DNA of 64,000 nt, taken from assembly GCF_036924645.1 (NCBI RefSeq), contig NZ_JAZHRX010000001.1, forward strand, positions 2,604,001 to 2,668,000, written 5' to 3'. Under the pieces are notes generated by a model, which was given only the letters and a program-made list of their open reading frames with translations, was not told where the DNA came from and did no database searches. Shown here one piece after another: positions 56,503 through 64,000 of this stretch. The number at the start of each line of letters is the position of its first letter. Position 1 is the stretch's first letter. This DNA is from Bradyrhizobium sp. AZCC 2176. Lineage in GTDB: Bacteria > Pseudomonadota > Alphaproteobacteria > Rhizobiales > Xanthobacteraceae. Made by a program: the position numbers and the translations under genes.

Positions 56503-57260
56503 AAACGCCAGCCCGAATGTAACGCCACGATGCCGCCGGAGAGGCTTTCCCACTTCACCCGCGCAAAGCCAGCGTCGCGGATCATCTCGGCAAATGCATT
56601 GGGCCGGGGGAATTTCCGGATCGATTCGACGAGATACTGATAGGAGTCAGCATCACCCGTCACGGCACGGCCGAGCGGCGGGATCACGTTGAACGAAAAG
56701 AAGTCGTACAGCCGGTCGAGCCCGGGGACGTCGACGGTGGAGAATTCCAGGCACAGGAATCGGCTGCCGGGCCGCAGCACGCGATAGGCTTGGCGGAGCG
56801 CAGCGTCGATCCGCGGCACGTTGCGAATGCCGAACGCGATGGTGTAGGCGTCGAAGCTGCGGTTCGGAAACGCCAGCGCCTCGGCATTGCCCTCGACGAA
56901 GGAAACCTGGTGGTCGAGATGCCGCGCCAGGGCGCGGTTGCGGCCGACCTCGAGCATATCGGTGTTGATATCGCAGACGGTGGCGTGGAAGCCGGCGCCT
57001 GCCGCCCCGGCCGCGCGGAAGGCGATATCACCGGTGCCGCCGGCGACGTCGAGCAGCGCAAACGGCGCGTCGCCCTTCGGCGGGTTCAGCGCATTGATCA
57101 TGATGTCCTTCCAGACCCGGTGCAGGCCCGCCGACATCAGATCGTTCATCAGGTCGTAGCGGGTGGCCACGCTGTGGAATACGTCGTTCACCAGCGTCTG
57201 CTTGTCCCCCAGGGGCACGTCCCTGAAGCCAAAATGGGTGGTTTGATCCGGCCGATCCAT
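56499..57260 (-). CDS. ubiE: Bifunctional demethylmenaquinone/2-methoxy-6-polyprenyl-1,4-benzoquinol methyltransferase
   Basis: C-methyltransferase of ubiquinone (and menaquinone) synthesis. In the 253-residue product, [24 protein letters not shown] and the SAM-binding [15 protein letters not shown] are followed by the family signature [22 protein letters not shown] at 57260 starts [12 protein letters not shown]; the open frame upstream overlaps the divergent mutM region. First gene of ubiE-ubiB; divergent from mutM. Confidence 0.97.
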   Translation of the reverse strand: MDRPDQTTHFGFRDVPLGDKQTLVNDVFHSVATRYDLMNDLMSAGLHRVWKDIMINALNPPKGDAPFALLDVAGGTGDIAFRAAGAAGAGFHATVCDINTDMLEVGRNRALARHLDHQVSFVEGNAEALAFPNRSFDAYTIAFGIRNVPRIDAALRQAYRVLRPGSRFLCLEFSTVDVPGLDRLYDFFSFNVIPPLGRAVTGDADSYQYLVESIRKFPRPNAFAEMIRDAGFARVKWESLSGGIVALHSGWRL

Positions 57261-57340
57261 CAACTCATACTCCGTCGGCCGACCATAGCGCGCCCGCCGC
57301 AATGGCGCTATCACGTCACTTCCATAAGGTGAATGCCTGC

Positions 57341-58222
57341 ATGCCTGAATTGCCCGAAGTTGAGACTGTCCGCCGCGGCCTGCAACCCGCCATGGAGGGG
57401 GCGAAAATCCTCAAAGCGGAAGCACGGCGCAAGGATTTGCGGTTTCCCTTTCAAAAAGACTTTATCGCGCGGCTGGAGGGCCAGACCGTGACTGGCCTCG
57501 GCCGCCGCGCCAAATATCTGATGGCGGATCTTGGCTCGGGCGACGTGCTCTTGATGCATCTGGGCATGTCCGGCTCGTTCCGGGTGCTGGAAGGCAACGG
57601 CGACACCACGCCGGGCCAATTCCACTATCCGCGAAGCGAGGATCGCGCGCACGATCACGTGGTGTTTCACATGTCATCGGGAGCGGCTATCGTGTTCAAT
57701 GACCCGCGCCGCTTCGGTTACATGAAGATCATCGCTCGCAACGCGTTGGAGGACGAACCGCTGTTGAAGGACCTCGGCCCGGAGCCGCTCGGCAACGAAT
57801 TCGACGCCGCGATGCTGGCGCGCTCGTGCTTCAACAAGAAGACCAGCCTGAAGGCCGCGCTGCTAGACCAGCGCGTGGTCGCAGGGCTCGGCAATATCTA
57901 TGTCTGCGAGGCGCTGTACCGGTCGCATCTCTCGCCACGCCGGTTGGCCGCGACGCTGTCGACCAAGCAGGGCGAGCCGACCGATCACGCCGGGCGGCTG
58001 GTGAACGCGATTCATTCGGTGCTCAATCAGGCGATCAAGGCCGGCGGCTCCTCGATCAACGATCATCGCCTGACCTCGGGCGAACTCGGCTATTTCCAGC
58101 ATTCGTTCGGGGTATATGACCGCGAGGGCGAGAAGTGCCAGACCAAGGGCTGCGGCGGCATCGTCCGGCGCTTCGTTCAGAACGGCCGATCGACTTTTTG
58201 GTGTCCGAAATGTCAGAAATAA
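57341..58222 (+). CDS. mutM: Formamidopyrimidine-DNA glycosylase (Fpg)
   Basis: Removes 8-oxoguanine and formamidopyrimidines and nicks the AP site. The 293-residue product has the catalytic N-terminus [14 protein letters not shown] (Pro after processed Met, then Glu), the H2TH region ([18 protein letters not shown]) and the C-terminal zinc finger [27 protein letters not shown]. Divergent from ubiE; the GNAT gene overlaps its 3' end by 13 bp. Confidence 0.98.
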   Translation: MPELPEVETVRRGLQPAMEGAKILKAEARRKDLRFPFQKDFIARLEGQTVTGLGRRAKYLMADLGSGDVLLMHLGMSGSFRVLEGNGDTTPGQFHYPRSEDRAHDHVVFHMSSGAAIVFNDPRRFGYMKIIARNALEDEPLLKDLGPEPLGNEFDAAMLARSCFNKKTSLKAALLDQRVVAGLGNIYVCEALYRSHLSPRRLAATLSTKQGEPTDHAGRLVNAIHSVLNQAIKAGGSSINDHRLTSGELGYFQHSFGVYDREGEKCQTKGCGGIVRRFVQNGRSTFWCPKCQK

Positions 58223-58776
58223 CCATTACACCGACGCTTCAAACGGAGCGACTGATCCTGCGGCCGCTTGCGCTCTCGGATGCGCCGGCGATCCAGCGCC
58301 ATTTCAACAACTGGAACATCATCCAGCATCTCGCGCAGGTCGTTCCCTGGCCATATCCGGAGGACGGCGCGGAGACTTTCATCGCGAGGGAGCTGGAGAG
58401 GGTCGCCGCGGGGGAAGTGATCTATAATTGGATGCTGGTGCTGCGCGGCGGTGACGGCGAGGCGATCGGGAATATTCGCCTGCGCCCATGGGTAGACGAT
58501 CCAAAGGGCAACCGTGGATTTTGGCTTGCGGAGCGCTATTGGAATCAGGGCCTGATGACCGAAGCCGTCACGGCGGTGAACGATTTTGCCTTCCGCGTCC
58601 TGGGCGTCGACGTCCTGCACTTCTGTAATGCCGTTACCAATGAAGCGTCACGCCGGGTCAAGCAGAAGACCGGCGCCGAATTCGTCGGCTATATCGAGAT
58701 TCCCCATCACAACGGCCAGACGCGCGCGGAAAAATGGCGCTTGACGCGGAAAAATTGGCTGCGTCGGGATTTGTAG
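58210..58776 (+). CDS. GNAT-family N-acetyltransferase (RimJ/RimL-like)
   Basis: A 188-residue acetyl-CoA-dependent transferase. [23 protein letters not shown] is the RimJ/L-type start, GNIRLRP and [26 protein letters not shown] form the acetyl-CoA binding strand-loop-helix (Q/R-x-x-G-x-A equivalent), and [18 protein letters not shown] is the C-terminal half. Substrate unknown (protein N-terminus or small amine). It overlaps mutM, so probably cotranscribed. Confidence 0.9.
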   Translation: MSEITITPTLQTERLILRPLALSDAPAIQRHFNNWNIIQHLAQVVPWPYPEDGAETFIARELERVAAGEVIYNWMLVLRGGDGEAIGNIRLRPWVDDPKGNRGFWLAERYWNQGLMTEAVTAVNDFAFRVLGVDVLHFCNAVTNEASRRVKQKTGAEFVGYIEIPHHNGQTRAEKWRLTRKNWLRRDL

Positions 58777-58777
58777 C

Positions 58778-58837
58778 GAAGCGAAGCAAATCCAGCGGGG
58801 GCTGGTGGCTGGATTACTTCTGCCGTCGCTTCGCGTA
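58778..58837. repeat. Intergenic inverted repeat
   Basis: AGCGAAGCGAAGCAAATCCAGC...GCTGGATTACTTC...CGCTTCGC, a gapped palindrome between the convergent GNAT and ParA-like genes. Typical of bradyrhizobial dispersed sequences. Confidence 0.6.
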
Positions 58838-58860
58838 ATGACATTGCGCGAAGCGGGATG

Positions 58861-59628
58861 TCAGCTTCGGGCCGGCACTCTCAGGAAGAGAGCGCTGTCG
58901 GTTCCGATGGACGGGAGCGCGGCCAATGCGGGAAGAATCGCTGGCGTTTCCACCGACTTCTCGATGATCGGCTCGTCGCTAGCTGCCGCCGCGTTGCCCA
59001 ACCTTGCCTCGATCCACTGCCAGAGGCTGCGGATTTCCTCGGCGGATTTGCCGGTCGGCGCGTATTCGCAGACCGCAACGCCGGCGCTTAACGCGTCCTG
59101 GTGATCGTTGCGCATCACGATGAACGGTCTGGCGATGATTTCGGCGATGTCGCGCGCGGCCTCGTCGCTCAGCGCATTCTCCGCGCTGGTGAGGCGCGAG
59201 CCCCGGATCGGGGTCTGGTTCAGAACGTAGGCGAACGGCTTGTGCCAGGCCCTGACGACGCTGAGCGTCGCGGCAGTCGCTTCGATGTCCGCGATGCTCG
59301 GGCGCGTCGGAATCAGACACAGATCGGCATAGCGAATGGCTGAATTGGTCGCGGCGCTGACGCCGCCGGCGGTATCGACGATCGCTACCGTCACGCCCTC
59401 GCGGTCGAGCGATTGCAGGCGCTGTTCGACCTCCCTGGCCGCGTAGACCGGCTCGACGACCGGCGCGGCACAGGGGCGCCGGCGCTGCCAGTTCGAAAGC
59501 GTGCCCTGCGAGTCGGTCTCGATCAGGCGGACATTGTGCCCGGCCCGGATGGCGGCAAGCGCAAGGCTGATGGCGAGCGTGCTCTTGCCGGAGCCCCCCT
59601 TCTGGGTGGCCAATACGATCGTCTGCAT
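58861..59628 (-). CDS. ParA-like (MinD/ParA) ATPase, orphan
   Basis: A 255-residue deviant Walker A ATPase: IVLATQKGGSGKSTLAISLALAA, the switch-type RLIETDSQGTLSNWQRR, and Walker B VAIVDTAGGVSAATNSAI. No ParB or centromere-like array is adjacent. Orphan ParA proteins position chemoreceptor clusters, carboxysomes or other cargo; a plasmid-like origin is also possible. The C-terminal tail of about 30 residues is Pro/Ala-rich. Confidence 0.87.
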   Translation of the reverse strand: MQTIVLATQKGGSGKSTLAISLALAAIRAGHNVRLIETDSQGTLSNWQRRRPCAAPVVEPVYAAREVEQRLQSLDREGVTVAIVDTAGGVSAATNSAIRYADLCLIPTRPSIADIEATAATLSVVRAWHKPFAYVLNQTPIRGSRLTSAENALSDEAARDIAEIIARPFIVMRNDHQDALSAGVAVCEYAPTGKSAEEIRSLWQWIEARLGNAAAASDEPIIEKSVETPAILPALAALPSIGTDSALFLRVPARS

Positions 59629-59932
59629 TTCAGATCCTTTGGATGGCTTTCAGGCATTGGGGTTACGCCACACGAGCTGCGCCGCATTCTGCGACGCCGA
59701 GTTACGCGCTCGTTCAGACGTGCCCAGCCCGATCCAAAGGTCAGGGGATCGCGGTAGTCCGAATCAGTCAGCTTGCAATGATGCCCGATTATGGAATTGT
59801 GGTCATCCGGGCAAATACTGCCGGGCGGCGCTTTTGCGCCCGATGAAAAAACGACAACTTGCTGGTGCGGCATAGGTCCCGGCTCTGCGGAGCAGCGCTG
59901 ATGCGCTGCACCGCGTCCGGGACACGAGTGAC
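59629..59932. other. Gap between ParA-like and protease-like genes (304 bp)
   Basis: No gene is supported here. It contains the ParA-like promoter region, a small CGGGCG...CGCCCG hairpin with a TTTT loop (about 59820-59841) and a nested palindrome at 59877-59926. Confidence 0.6.
59877..59926. repeat. Nested palindrome
   Basis: GTCCCGG...CCGGGAC outer arms around GCAGCGCTGATGCGCTGC. Located just past the stop of the protease-like gene (minus strand); could also act as its 3'-end structure. Confidence 0.65.
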
Positions 59933-61306
59933 TTACTTCCTCACGCAGATCACGCGGACCACCGACGCCTTCGCATCGCTCGATCCGCCGGCTGCGTTGA
60001 CGCCATTTGCCTTGAGGAAGTCGCGCAGCGTTTCGGCGGTCACCAGCACGGCCTGCGCCGCCGGCACGCCATTGGTGGGGCCCGCCACCTGAACCGGCTT
60101 CAACAGCGCGATGCCGGCAAACCTGCCGTCGGCATCGAGCGCCGCCGCACCGGAAAAGCCGAGCGCCGGTGCGGGCGTCAGCGCGATGTCGCTGCCGCCG
60201 CCAAGCTGGGCCACCGAAGCTTTCACACTGGTCACGGCGGCGCCGCCGCCCTGGTTCTGCGGATCGGCAATGCCGGTGAGGTCGAGCGCCGTCCTGGTGG
60301 CGGCGTTGGCGAGATTAAGCGCCTTCAGCCCGCGCGCGCCATAGATGCGCAATAGCGCGAGATCGTGCTCTTTGTCCTCGGCGACGCGGTCGGCATTGCC
60401 AAGCCCTGCGATCGCGACCGTGAGGCAGCCGTCGGTGATCTGGCGGTCGGTGATGATCGCGCCGTCATCGCCGACGACGACGCCGGTGCCATATTCCACG
60501 GTCTTGCGCGGGAGAGGTCCCGCCGCTTGCACGGCGGCCGGAAACGCGTTGAACGCGCTCGACATCGCGATCACGACCGGCTCAACGGTATTCTCGGTCG
60601 CCTGATCGTAGAGGATGGTGAGGATGCGGACCTCGTCGCCCTTGAAGGTGCCGCGGAGATAGAATTTCTTCAGGCTCTGCAGGCCGGACAGCACGAAGAA
60701 GTCCGGCTTGACCACGGTGTAGTCGATGCTGCGCCCCGGCTCTTTCTTCTCGCGCTCGGCGAGCTTTGCCGTGACGGGGCCGGCTTCCTTGCGCCGCGCC
60801 AGTTGAATCTGGATCGTGCCGGTCGGCGAGGTCCATTTGGTGCCGTTGGCGTCGCTGGCCTGCTGCGGCACCAGTTTGGTGGGGATGCCCAAGCGCACGC
60901 CGGTGCCGGGATCGGTAACGATCTTCCAGCCGACGCTTTCCTGCTTTTTCTTGGCGGTATCGCCGAGAATACCGCGCTCCTGCGGATTGAGCACGCCGGT
61001 CTGTTTGGCCCCGCGGGATTTCTGGAATTCCTTGATGGCATTGACCATGCGCTCGCTGGCGTCGCCAGTGATGGCGCCGTTATATTGCCCGACCCAGGCG
61101 AGATCCGACTGCAGCGCCAGTCGCTCGGCCTGCCCCAATGCCTTGGCCGTATCCTCCGGCCTCTGCAGCGCTGGCCGGATCGGCACCGTCGTGACCGGCT
61201 TGGGCTTGGCCCCTGCCGTGGACGGCGGCATCATCTGCGCCTGGACCTGCGAAGCGGCCAAACCTAAGGCCGCGGTCATCAATGTTGCCGAAAGCACCGA
61301 TCTCAT
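59933..61306 (-). CDS. Periplasmic peptidoglycan-binding-like and trypsin-fold protein, catalytic His missing
   Basis: A 457-residue exported protein: signal peptide (LSATLMTAALGLAASQVQAQ), a peptidoglycan-binding-1-like helical segment (SDLAWVGQYNGAITGDASERMVNAIKEFQKSRG, about 65-100), a spacer domain, then a chymotrypsin-fold region from about 270. There, TGVVVGDDGAIITDRQITDGC should carry the catalytic His after the TD, but Arg-Gln stands there. The Asp (EDKEHDLALLRI) and the Ser region (LGFSGAAAL) are present. It is probably a pseudoprotease; ligand unknown. Conserved-hypothetical in bradyrhizobia. Confidence 0.72.
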   Translation of the reverse strand: MRSVLSATLMTAALGLAASQVQAQMMPPSTAGAKPKPVTTVPIRPALQRPEDTAKALGQAERLALQSDLAWVGQYNGAITGDASERMVNAIKEFQKSRGAKQTGVLNPQERGILGDTAKKKQESVGWKIVTDPGTGVRLGIPTKLVPQQASDANGTKWTSPTGTIQIQLARRKEAGPVTAKLAEREKKEPGRSIDYTVVKPDFFVLSGLQSLKKFYLRGTFKGDEVRILTILYDQATENTVEPVVIAMSSAFNAFPAAVQAAGPLPRKTVEYGTGVVVGDDGAIITDRQITDGCLTVAIAGLGNADRVAEDKEHDLALLRIYGARGLKALNLANAATRTALDLTGIADPQNQGGGAAVTSVKASVAQLGGGSDIALTPAPALGFSGAAALDADGRFAGIALLKPVQVAGPTNGVPAAQAVLVTAETLRDFLKANGVNAAGGSSDAKASVVRVICVRK

Positions 61307-61431
61307 GACAAATCCAGGACAATGCCGGAGTGGAATAGGGAGCGGTCATTGACGTCGCGCCAATTAAGCACATCTGCTTAGTCGGCAACAACCGCGCCCC
61401 GGTTCAGGGGATTGATTGAGGTAGTGCGATC

Positions 61432-62235
61432 ATGCTGACGGCTGACGAACTCGAGCGCTATGCCCGCCATATCGTGCTGCGCGACGTCGGCGGCCCGGGG
61501 CAGGCCGCGCTGAAAGAGGCGTCGGTGCTGGTGATCGGCGCCGGCGGCCTCGGCGCGCCGGTCCTGATGTATCTGGCGGCCGCCGGCGTCGGCACGCTCG
61601 GTGCCGTCGATGACGACATCGTCTCGCTGTCCAACCTGCAGCGCCAGGTCATCCACACCACGCCCGATATCGGACGGCGCAAGGTCGACAGCGCCGCCGA
61701 AGTGATTCACGCGCTCAATCCCCATGTTCACTTCGAGGCGCATGCGGTGCGTCTCGATGCAAAGAACGTGATGTCGCTGATCGGCGGCTACGATCTCGTG
61801 CTCGACGGCTCCGACAATTTCGAAACCCGCTATCTGGTTTCCGATGCCTGCTTCTTTGCCGGCAAGCCGCTGATCACGGCGGCGCTCGGCCAGTTCGACG
61901 GATCGCTGACCACCATCCGAGCCCATGAGCGCAACGAGCAGGGCGAGTTCAACCCGACCTACCGCTGCCTGTTTCCCGAGCCGCCGCCACCCGGCACCGT
62001 GCCGGCCTGCGCCGAGGCCGGCGTGATGGGCGCGCTGGCGGGCATGCTGGGCTCGATGATGGCGCTGGAGGCGATCCGCGAAATCGTCGGCTTCGGCGAG
62101 AGCCTGGTCGGACGGCTGGTGATGGTGGACGCGCGCGCCATGCGCTTCGAGACGTTGCGCTACGCGCGCGATCCGCAAAACCCGCTCAACGGCGATACGC
62201 CTGTCATCACCGATCTGAGCGGGCACGCGGCCTAG
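61432..62235 (+). CDS. moeB: MoeB/ThiF/HesA-type adenylyltransferase (E1-like)
   Basis: Activates the C-terminal Gly of a ubiquitin-like sulfur carrier (MoaD or ThiS) by adenylation. The 267-residue product has the N-terminal RYARHIVLRDVGGPGQ, nucleotide site VLVIGAGGLGAPVLMYLAAAGVG, DDDIVSLSNLQRQVIH and SDNFETRYLVSDAC. The zinc-binding C-x2-C pairs of E. coli MoeB are mostly absent; only YRCLFP and PACAEAG Cys remain. No carrier gene is nearby, so ThiF versus MoeB cannot be settled. Confidence 0.9.
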   Translation: MLTADELERYARHIVLRDVGGPGQAALKEASVLVIGAGGLGAPVLMYLAAAGVGTLGAVDDDIVSLSNLQRQVIHTTPDIGRRKVDSAAEVIHALNPHVHFEAHAVRLDAKNVMSLIGGYDLVLDGSDNFETRYLVSDACFFAGKPLITAALGQFDGSLTTIRAHERNEQGEFNPTYRCLFPEPPPPGTVPACAEAGVMGALAGMLGSMMALEAIREIVGFGESLVGRLVMVDARAMRFETLRYARDPQNPLNGDTPVITDLSGHAA

Positions 62236-62257
62236 CATTCACCGGCCGTTATCGCAT

Positions 62258-63253
62258 TCACCGTTTCTCACTGTCGAGATGCGCCATCTGCTCGGCGGCA
62301 TAGCGCGTGCCGGCGGCGACCTCAGGCGGAAATGCGTAGGCGAGCGTGGAGAGATGCGCAGGCGTCAATTTGACGGCGAGCGCGCCAAGCGCTTCCGTCA
62401 GCCGATCGCGTCGCCGCGCCCCGACCAGCGGTACGATGTCATTGCCTTGCGTGGCCACCCAGGCGATCGCGACCTGTGCAGGCGTTGCACCGATGCTGTC
62501 GGCGACGGCGCGCAAGGGTTCGACCAAGGCCAGGTTCGCATCGAGGTTGCTGCCTTGAAAGCGTGGGCTCGCTTGGCGGAAATCCCGCGCCTCCGAACGG
62601 TCCTTTGACCAATGCCCGCTGATCAGGCCGCGCGACAGCACGCCATAGGCGGTGATGCCGATGCCGAGCTCGCGGCAGGTGTTCAAGATGCCGTTCTCGA
62701 TGCCGCGCGCGATCAGCGAATACTCGATCTGCAGGTCGGCGATCGGGTGCACGCGGTGCGCCCGGCGAATGGTGTCGGAGCCGACCTCCGACAGTCCGAT
62801 GTGCTTGACGTGTCCGGCCTTCACCATGTCGGCGACGGCGCCGATCGTCTCCTCGATCGGCACCGACGGGTCGAGCCGCGCGGGACGATAGATATCGATT
62901 GTCTCGACGCCGAGCCGTTGCAGCGAGTAGGCGAGAAAATTCTTCACCGCGGCGGGGCGGCAGTCGATGCCGCGGAAGCCCATCGCGGGATCGCGCAACG
63001 CGCCGAACTTGACGCTGATCTGGAGGTTGTCGCGATTGCGGCCGGCGAGCGCCTCGCGGATCAACATTTCATTGTGGCCCATGCCGTAGAAGTCGCCGGT
63101 ATCGAGCAGGGTGATGCCGGCCTCAAGCGCGGCGTGGATAGTGGCAATGCTCTCGCTACGGTCGGCCGGGCCGTAAAAGTCCGACATGCCCATGCAGCCG
63201 AGGCCGATGGTGGAGACAGTAGGCCCGGTGGAGCCGAGTTTGCGTTTTTCCAT
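62258..63253 (-). CDS. Aldo/keto reductase
   Basis: A 331-residue NADPH-dependent AKR of the AKR13/YghZ-like group. Features: [23 protein letters not shown], catalytic Asp and Tyr in [14 protein letters not shown] (the usual DTAD-x-YG is DTGDFYG), and Lys in QISVKFG. The normally invariant His of DLYYLHR is IDIYRPARL, a deviation. Substrate unknown. ATG at 63253 is preferred. Divergent from a LysR gene that may control it. Confidence 0.9.
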   Translation of the reverse strand: MEKRKLGSTGPTVSTIGLGCMGMSDFYGPADRSESIATIHAALEAGITLLDTGDFYGMGHNEMLIREALAGRNRDNLQISVKFGALRDPAMGFRGIDCRPAAVKNFLAYSLQRLGVETIDIYRPARLDPSVPIEETIGAVADMVKAGHVKHIGLSEVGSDTIRRAHRVHPIADLQIEYSLIARGIENGILNTCRELGIGITAYGVLSRGLISGHWSKDRSEARDFRQASPRFQGSNLDANLALVEPLRAVADSIGATPAQVAIAWVATQGNDIVPLVGARRRDRLTEALGALAVKLTPAHLSTLAYAFPPEVAAGTRYAAEQMAHLDSEKR

Positions 63254-63355
63254 AGTGGTTCTCCTCGAAACCGGCGGCGGACATCCGCGCCGTGATGACG
63301 AGGCCGATATGAGGGATTTGGGTCGCGCGGATAAGCTGGACAATCATAAATAGCG

Positions 63356-63373
63356 TGTTCAGTATATCGAACA
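63356..63373. promoter_or_regulatory. Candidate LysR-type operator
   Basis: Inverted repeat TGTTC-N8-GAACA in the 120-bp divergent region between the aldo/keto reductase and the LysR gene, abutting the LysR start codon. LysR-family sites are short dyads of this size, often in the shared divergent promoter. Confidence 0.5.
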
Positions 63374-64000
63374 ATGAAGGATTTCGACCTCCGCGACCTC
63401 GATGCTTTCGTTGCCGTGGCGCGCACCCGGAATTTCCGCCGTGCCGCGGTCGAGCAGGGCATCTCCGTTTCGAGCCTCAGCCAGCGCCTGCGCGACATGG
63501 AGGAGCGGCTCGGCGTTCGCCTGATGAACCGCACCACGCGCAGCGTAGCCCTCACCGAAGCCGGCGAGTTGTTGTTGGCCCGTGTCGGCCCTGCGATGTC
63601 GGATGTCGGCGCGGCGCTCGATCAGGTGCGCGGCCTGCGGGCCGTGCCGTCCGGGCGTCTGCGCATCAACGCGCCGCCGCCGGCGATCGATCTGGTGCTG
63701 GCGCCGATGGTCGCGCCGTTTCTTGCAGCGCATCCCAAAATCGACATGGAGATCGTCGGCGAGAGTTCGTTCGTCGATATCGTGGCCGGAGGTTTTGACG
63801 CCGGCGTGCGTTACGGCGAGCATCTGGCGCAGGACATGATCGCGGTCTCGCTCGGGGCGCCGCAGCGCTATGCGGTGGTGGCCTCGCGCGAATACGTGGC
63901 GCAGCATGGAGCGCCGAAACATCCGAAGGACCTGCTCGATCACGCCTGCATCCGCACCCGCTTCGGCAGCGGCGCGATGCTGGACTGGGAATTCGAGAAG
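63374..64000 (+). CDS. LysR-family transcriptional regulator, 5' part (cut by window end)
   Basis: The first 209 residues are present. N-terminal winged HTH: DLRDLDAFVAVARTRNFRRAAVEQGISVSSLSQRLRDMEERLGVRLMNRTTRSVALTEAG, followed by the start of the periplasmic-binding-like effector domain (GRLRINAPPPAIDLVLAPMVAPFLAAHP). The divergent aldo/keto reductase is the obvious candidate target. No clear Shine-Dalgarno precedes the ATG, as the palindrome occupies that space. Confidence 0.93.
   Translation, partial: MKDFDLRDLDAFVAVARTRNFRRAAVEQGISVSSLSQRLRDMEERLGVRLMNRTTRSVALTEAGELLLARVGPAMSDVGAALDQVRGLRAVPSGRLRINAPPPAIDLVLAPMVAPFLAAHPKIDMEIVGESSFVDIVAGGFDAGVRYGEHLAQDMIAVSLGAPQRYAVVASREYVAQHGAPKHPKDLLDHACIRTRFGSGAMLDWEFEK

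Noticed and set aside
59523..59873. 116-codon minus-strand frame upstream of and overlapping the ParA-like gene
   Set aside because: It overlaps the conserved P-loop region of the ParA-like gene in another frame and has no family match.

Overview
The window is a high-GC, densely packed chromosomal segment of an alphaproteobacterium, most likely Bradyrhizobium or a close Bradyrhizobiaceae relative (Rhodopseudomonas/Nitrobacter group). The grounds are gene content and order (nrnC-lptC-lptA-lptB-rpoN-hpf-ptsN, trpFBA-accD-folC, addBA-trxA, mutM/ubiE-ubiB-coaBC-dut), a DivL homologue with Tyr in place of the phospho-accepting His, a class II EPSP synthase, a DUF1150 protein paired with Hsp20, and many short palindromic intergenic repeats. 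I see no insertion sequence, prophage, rRNA operon or CRISPR array. The window is mostly core genome with one small decayed accessory patch (about 8.4-9.9 kb).

Layout. 0-2.5 kb: pheS (5' part), rplT, rpmI and infC on the minus strand, with a small secreted-protein gene inserted between rpmI and infC. 2.7-8.1 kb: ABHD10-like hydrolase, NTF2-like protein, frameshifted queG, FzlA-like GST, uppP, NDUFA9-like protein. 8.25-9.9 kb: tRNA-Leu(CAG), parD with a broken parE, a TPR remnant, a small unknown gene with an AT-rich promoter. 10-16.7 kb: nrnC, lptCAB, rpoN, hpf, ptsN. 16.8-26.9 kb: chemoreceptor, heat-regulated hsp20-DUF1150 pair, ugpBAEC glycerol-3-phosphate transporter, CoA-transferase, ohr/ohrR, GIY-YIG protein, tRNA-Ala(GGC). 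27-40 kb: TIGR02300 protein, aroA-cmk-rpsA, sppA, ihfB, lapA, trpFBA-accD-folC, phosphoesterase. 40-57.3 kb, all minus strand: divL, tsaE-amgK fusion, pilZ, murU, addB, addA, trxA; and ubiE, ubiB, coaBC, dut. 57.3-64 kb: mutM, GNAT acetyltransferase, ParA-like ATPase, trypsin-like protein without the catalytic His, moeB/thiF-like gene, aldo/keto reductase, and a LysR regulator cut by the window end.

The most unusual item is coaBC. Its product begins with a complete FitA-type ribbon-helix-helix DNA-binding domain fused through an Ala/Pro linker to the CoaC-CoaB enzyme. The 55 bp upstream hold three TGATWGCA half-sites and an interleaved dyad, and one copy matches the half-site I recall for the FitA antitoxin operator. 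This suggests a coenzyme A biosynthetic enzyme that binds its own promoter. Other regulatory signals read directly: a sigma-32 promoter with a ROSE-type RNA thermometer ahead of hsp20, a sigma-54 promoter (GG-N10-GC) ahead of ptsN, a PHO box ahead of ugpB, paired OhrR-type operators, an AUU start codon for infC, and a terminator hairpin in the rpmI leader.
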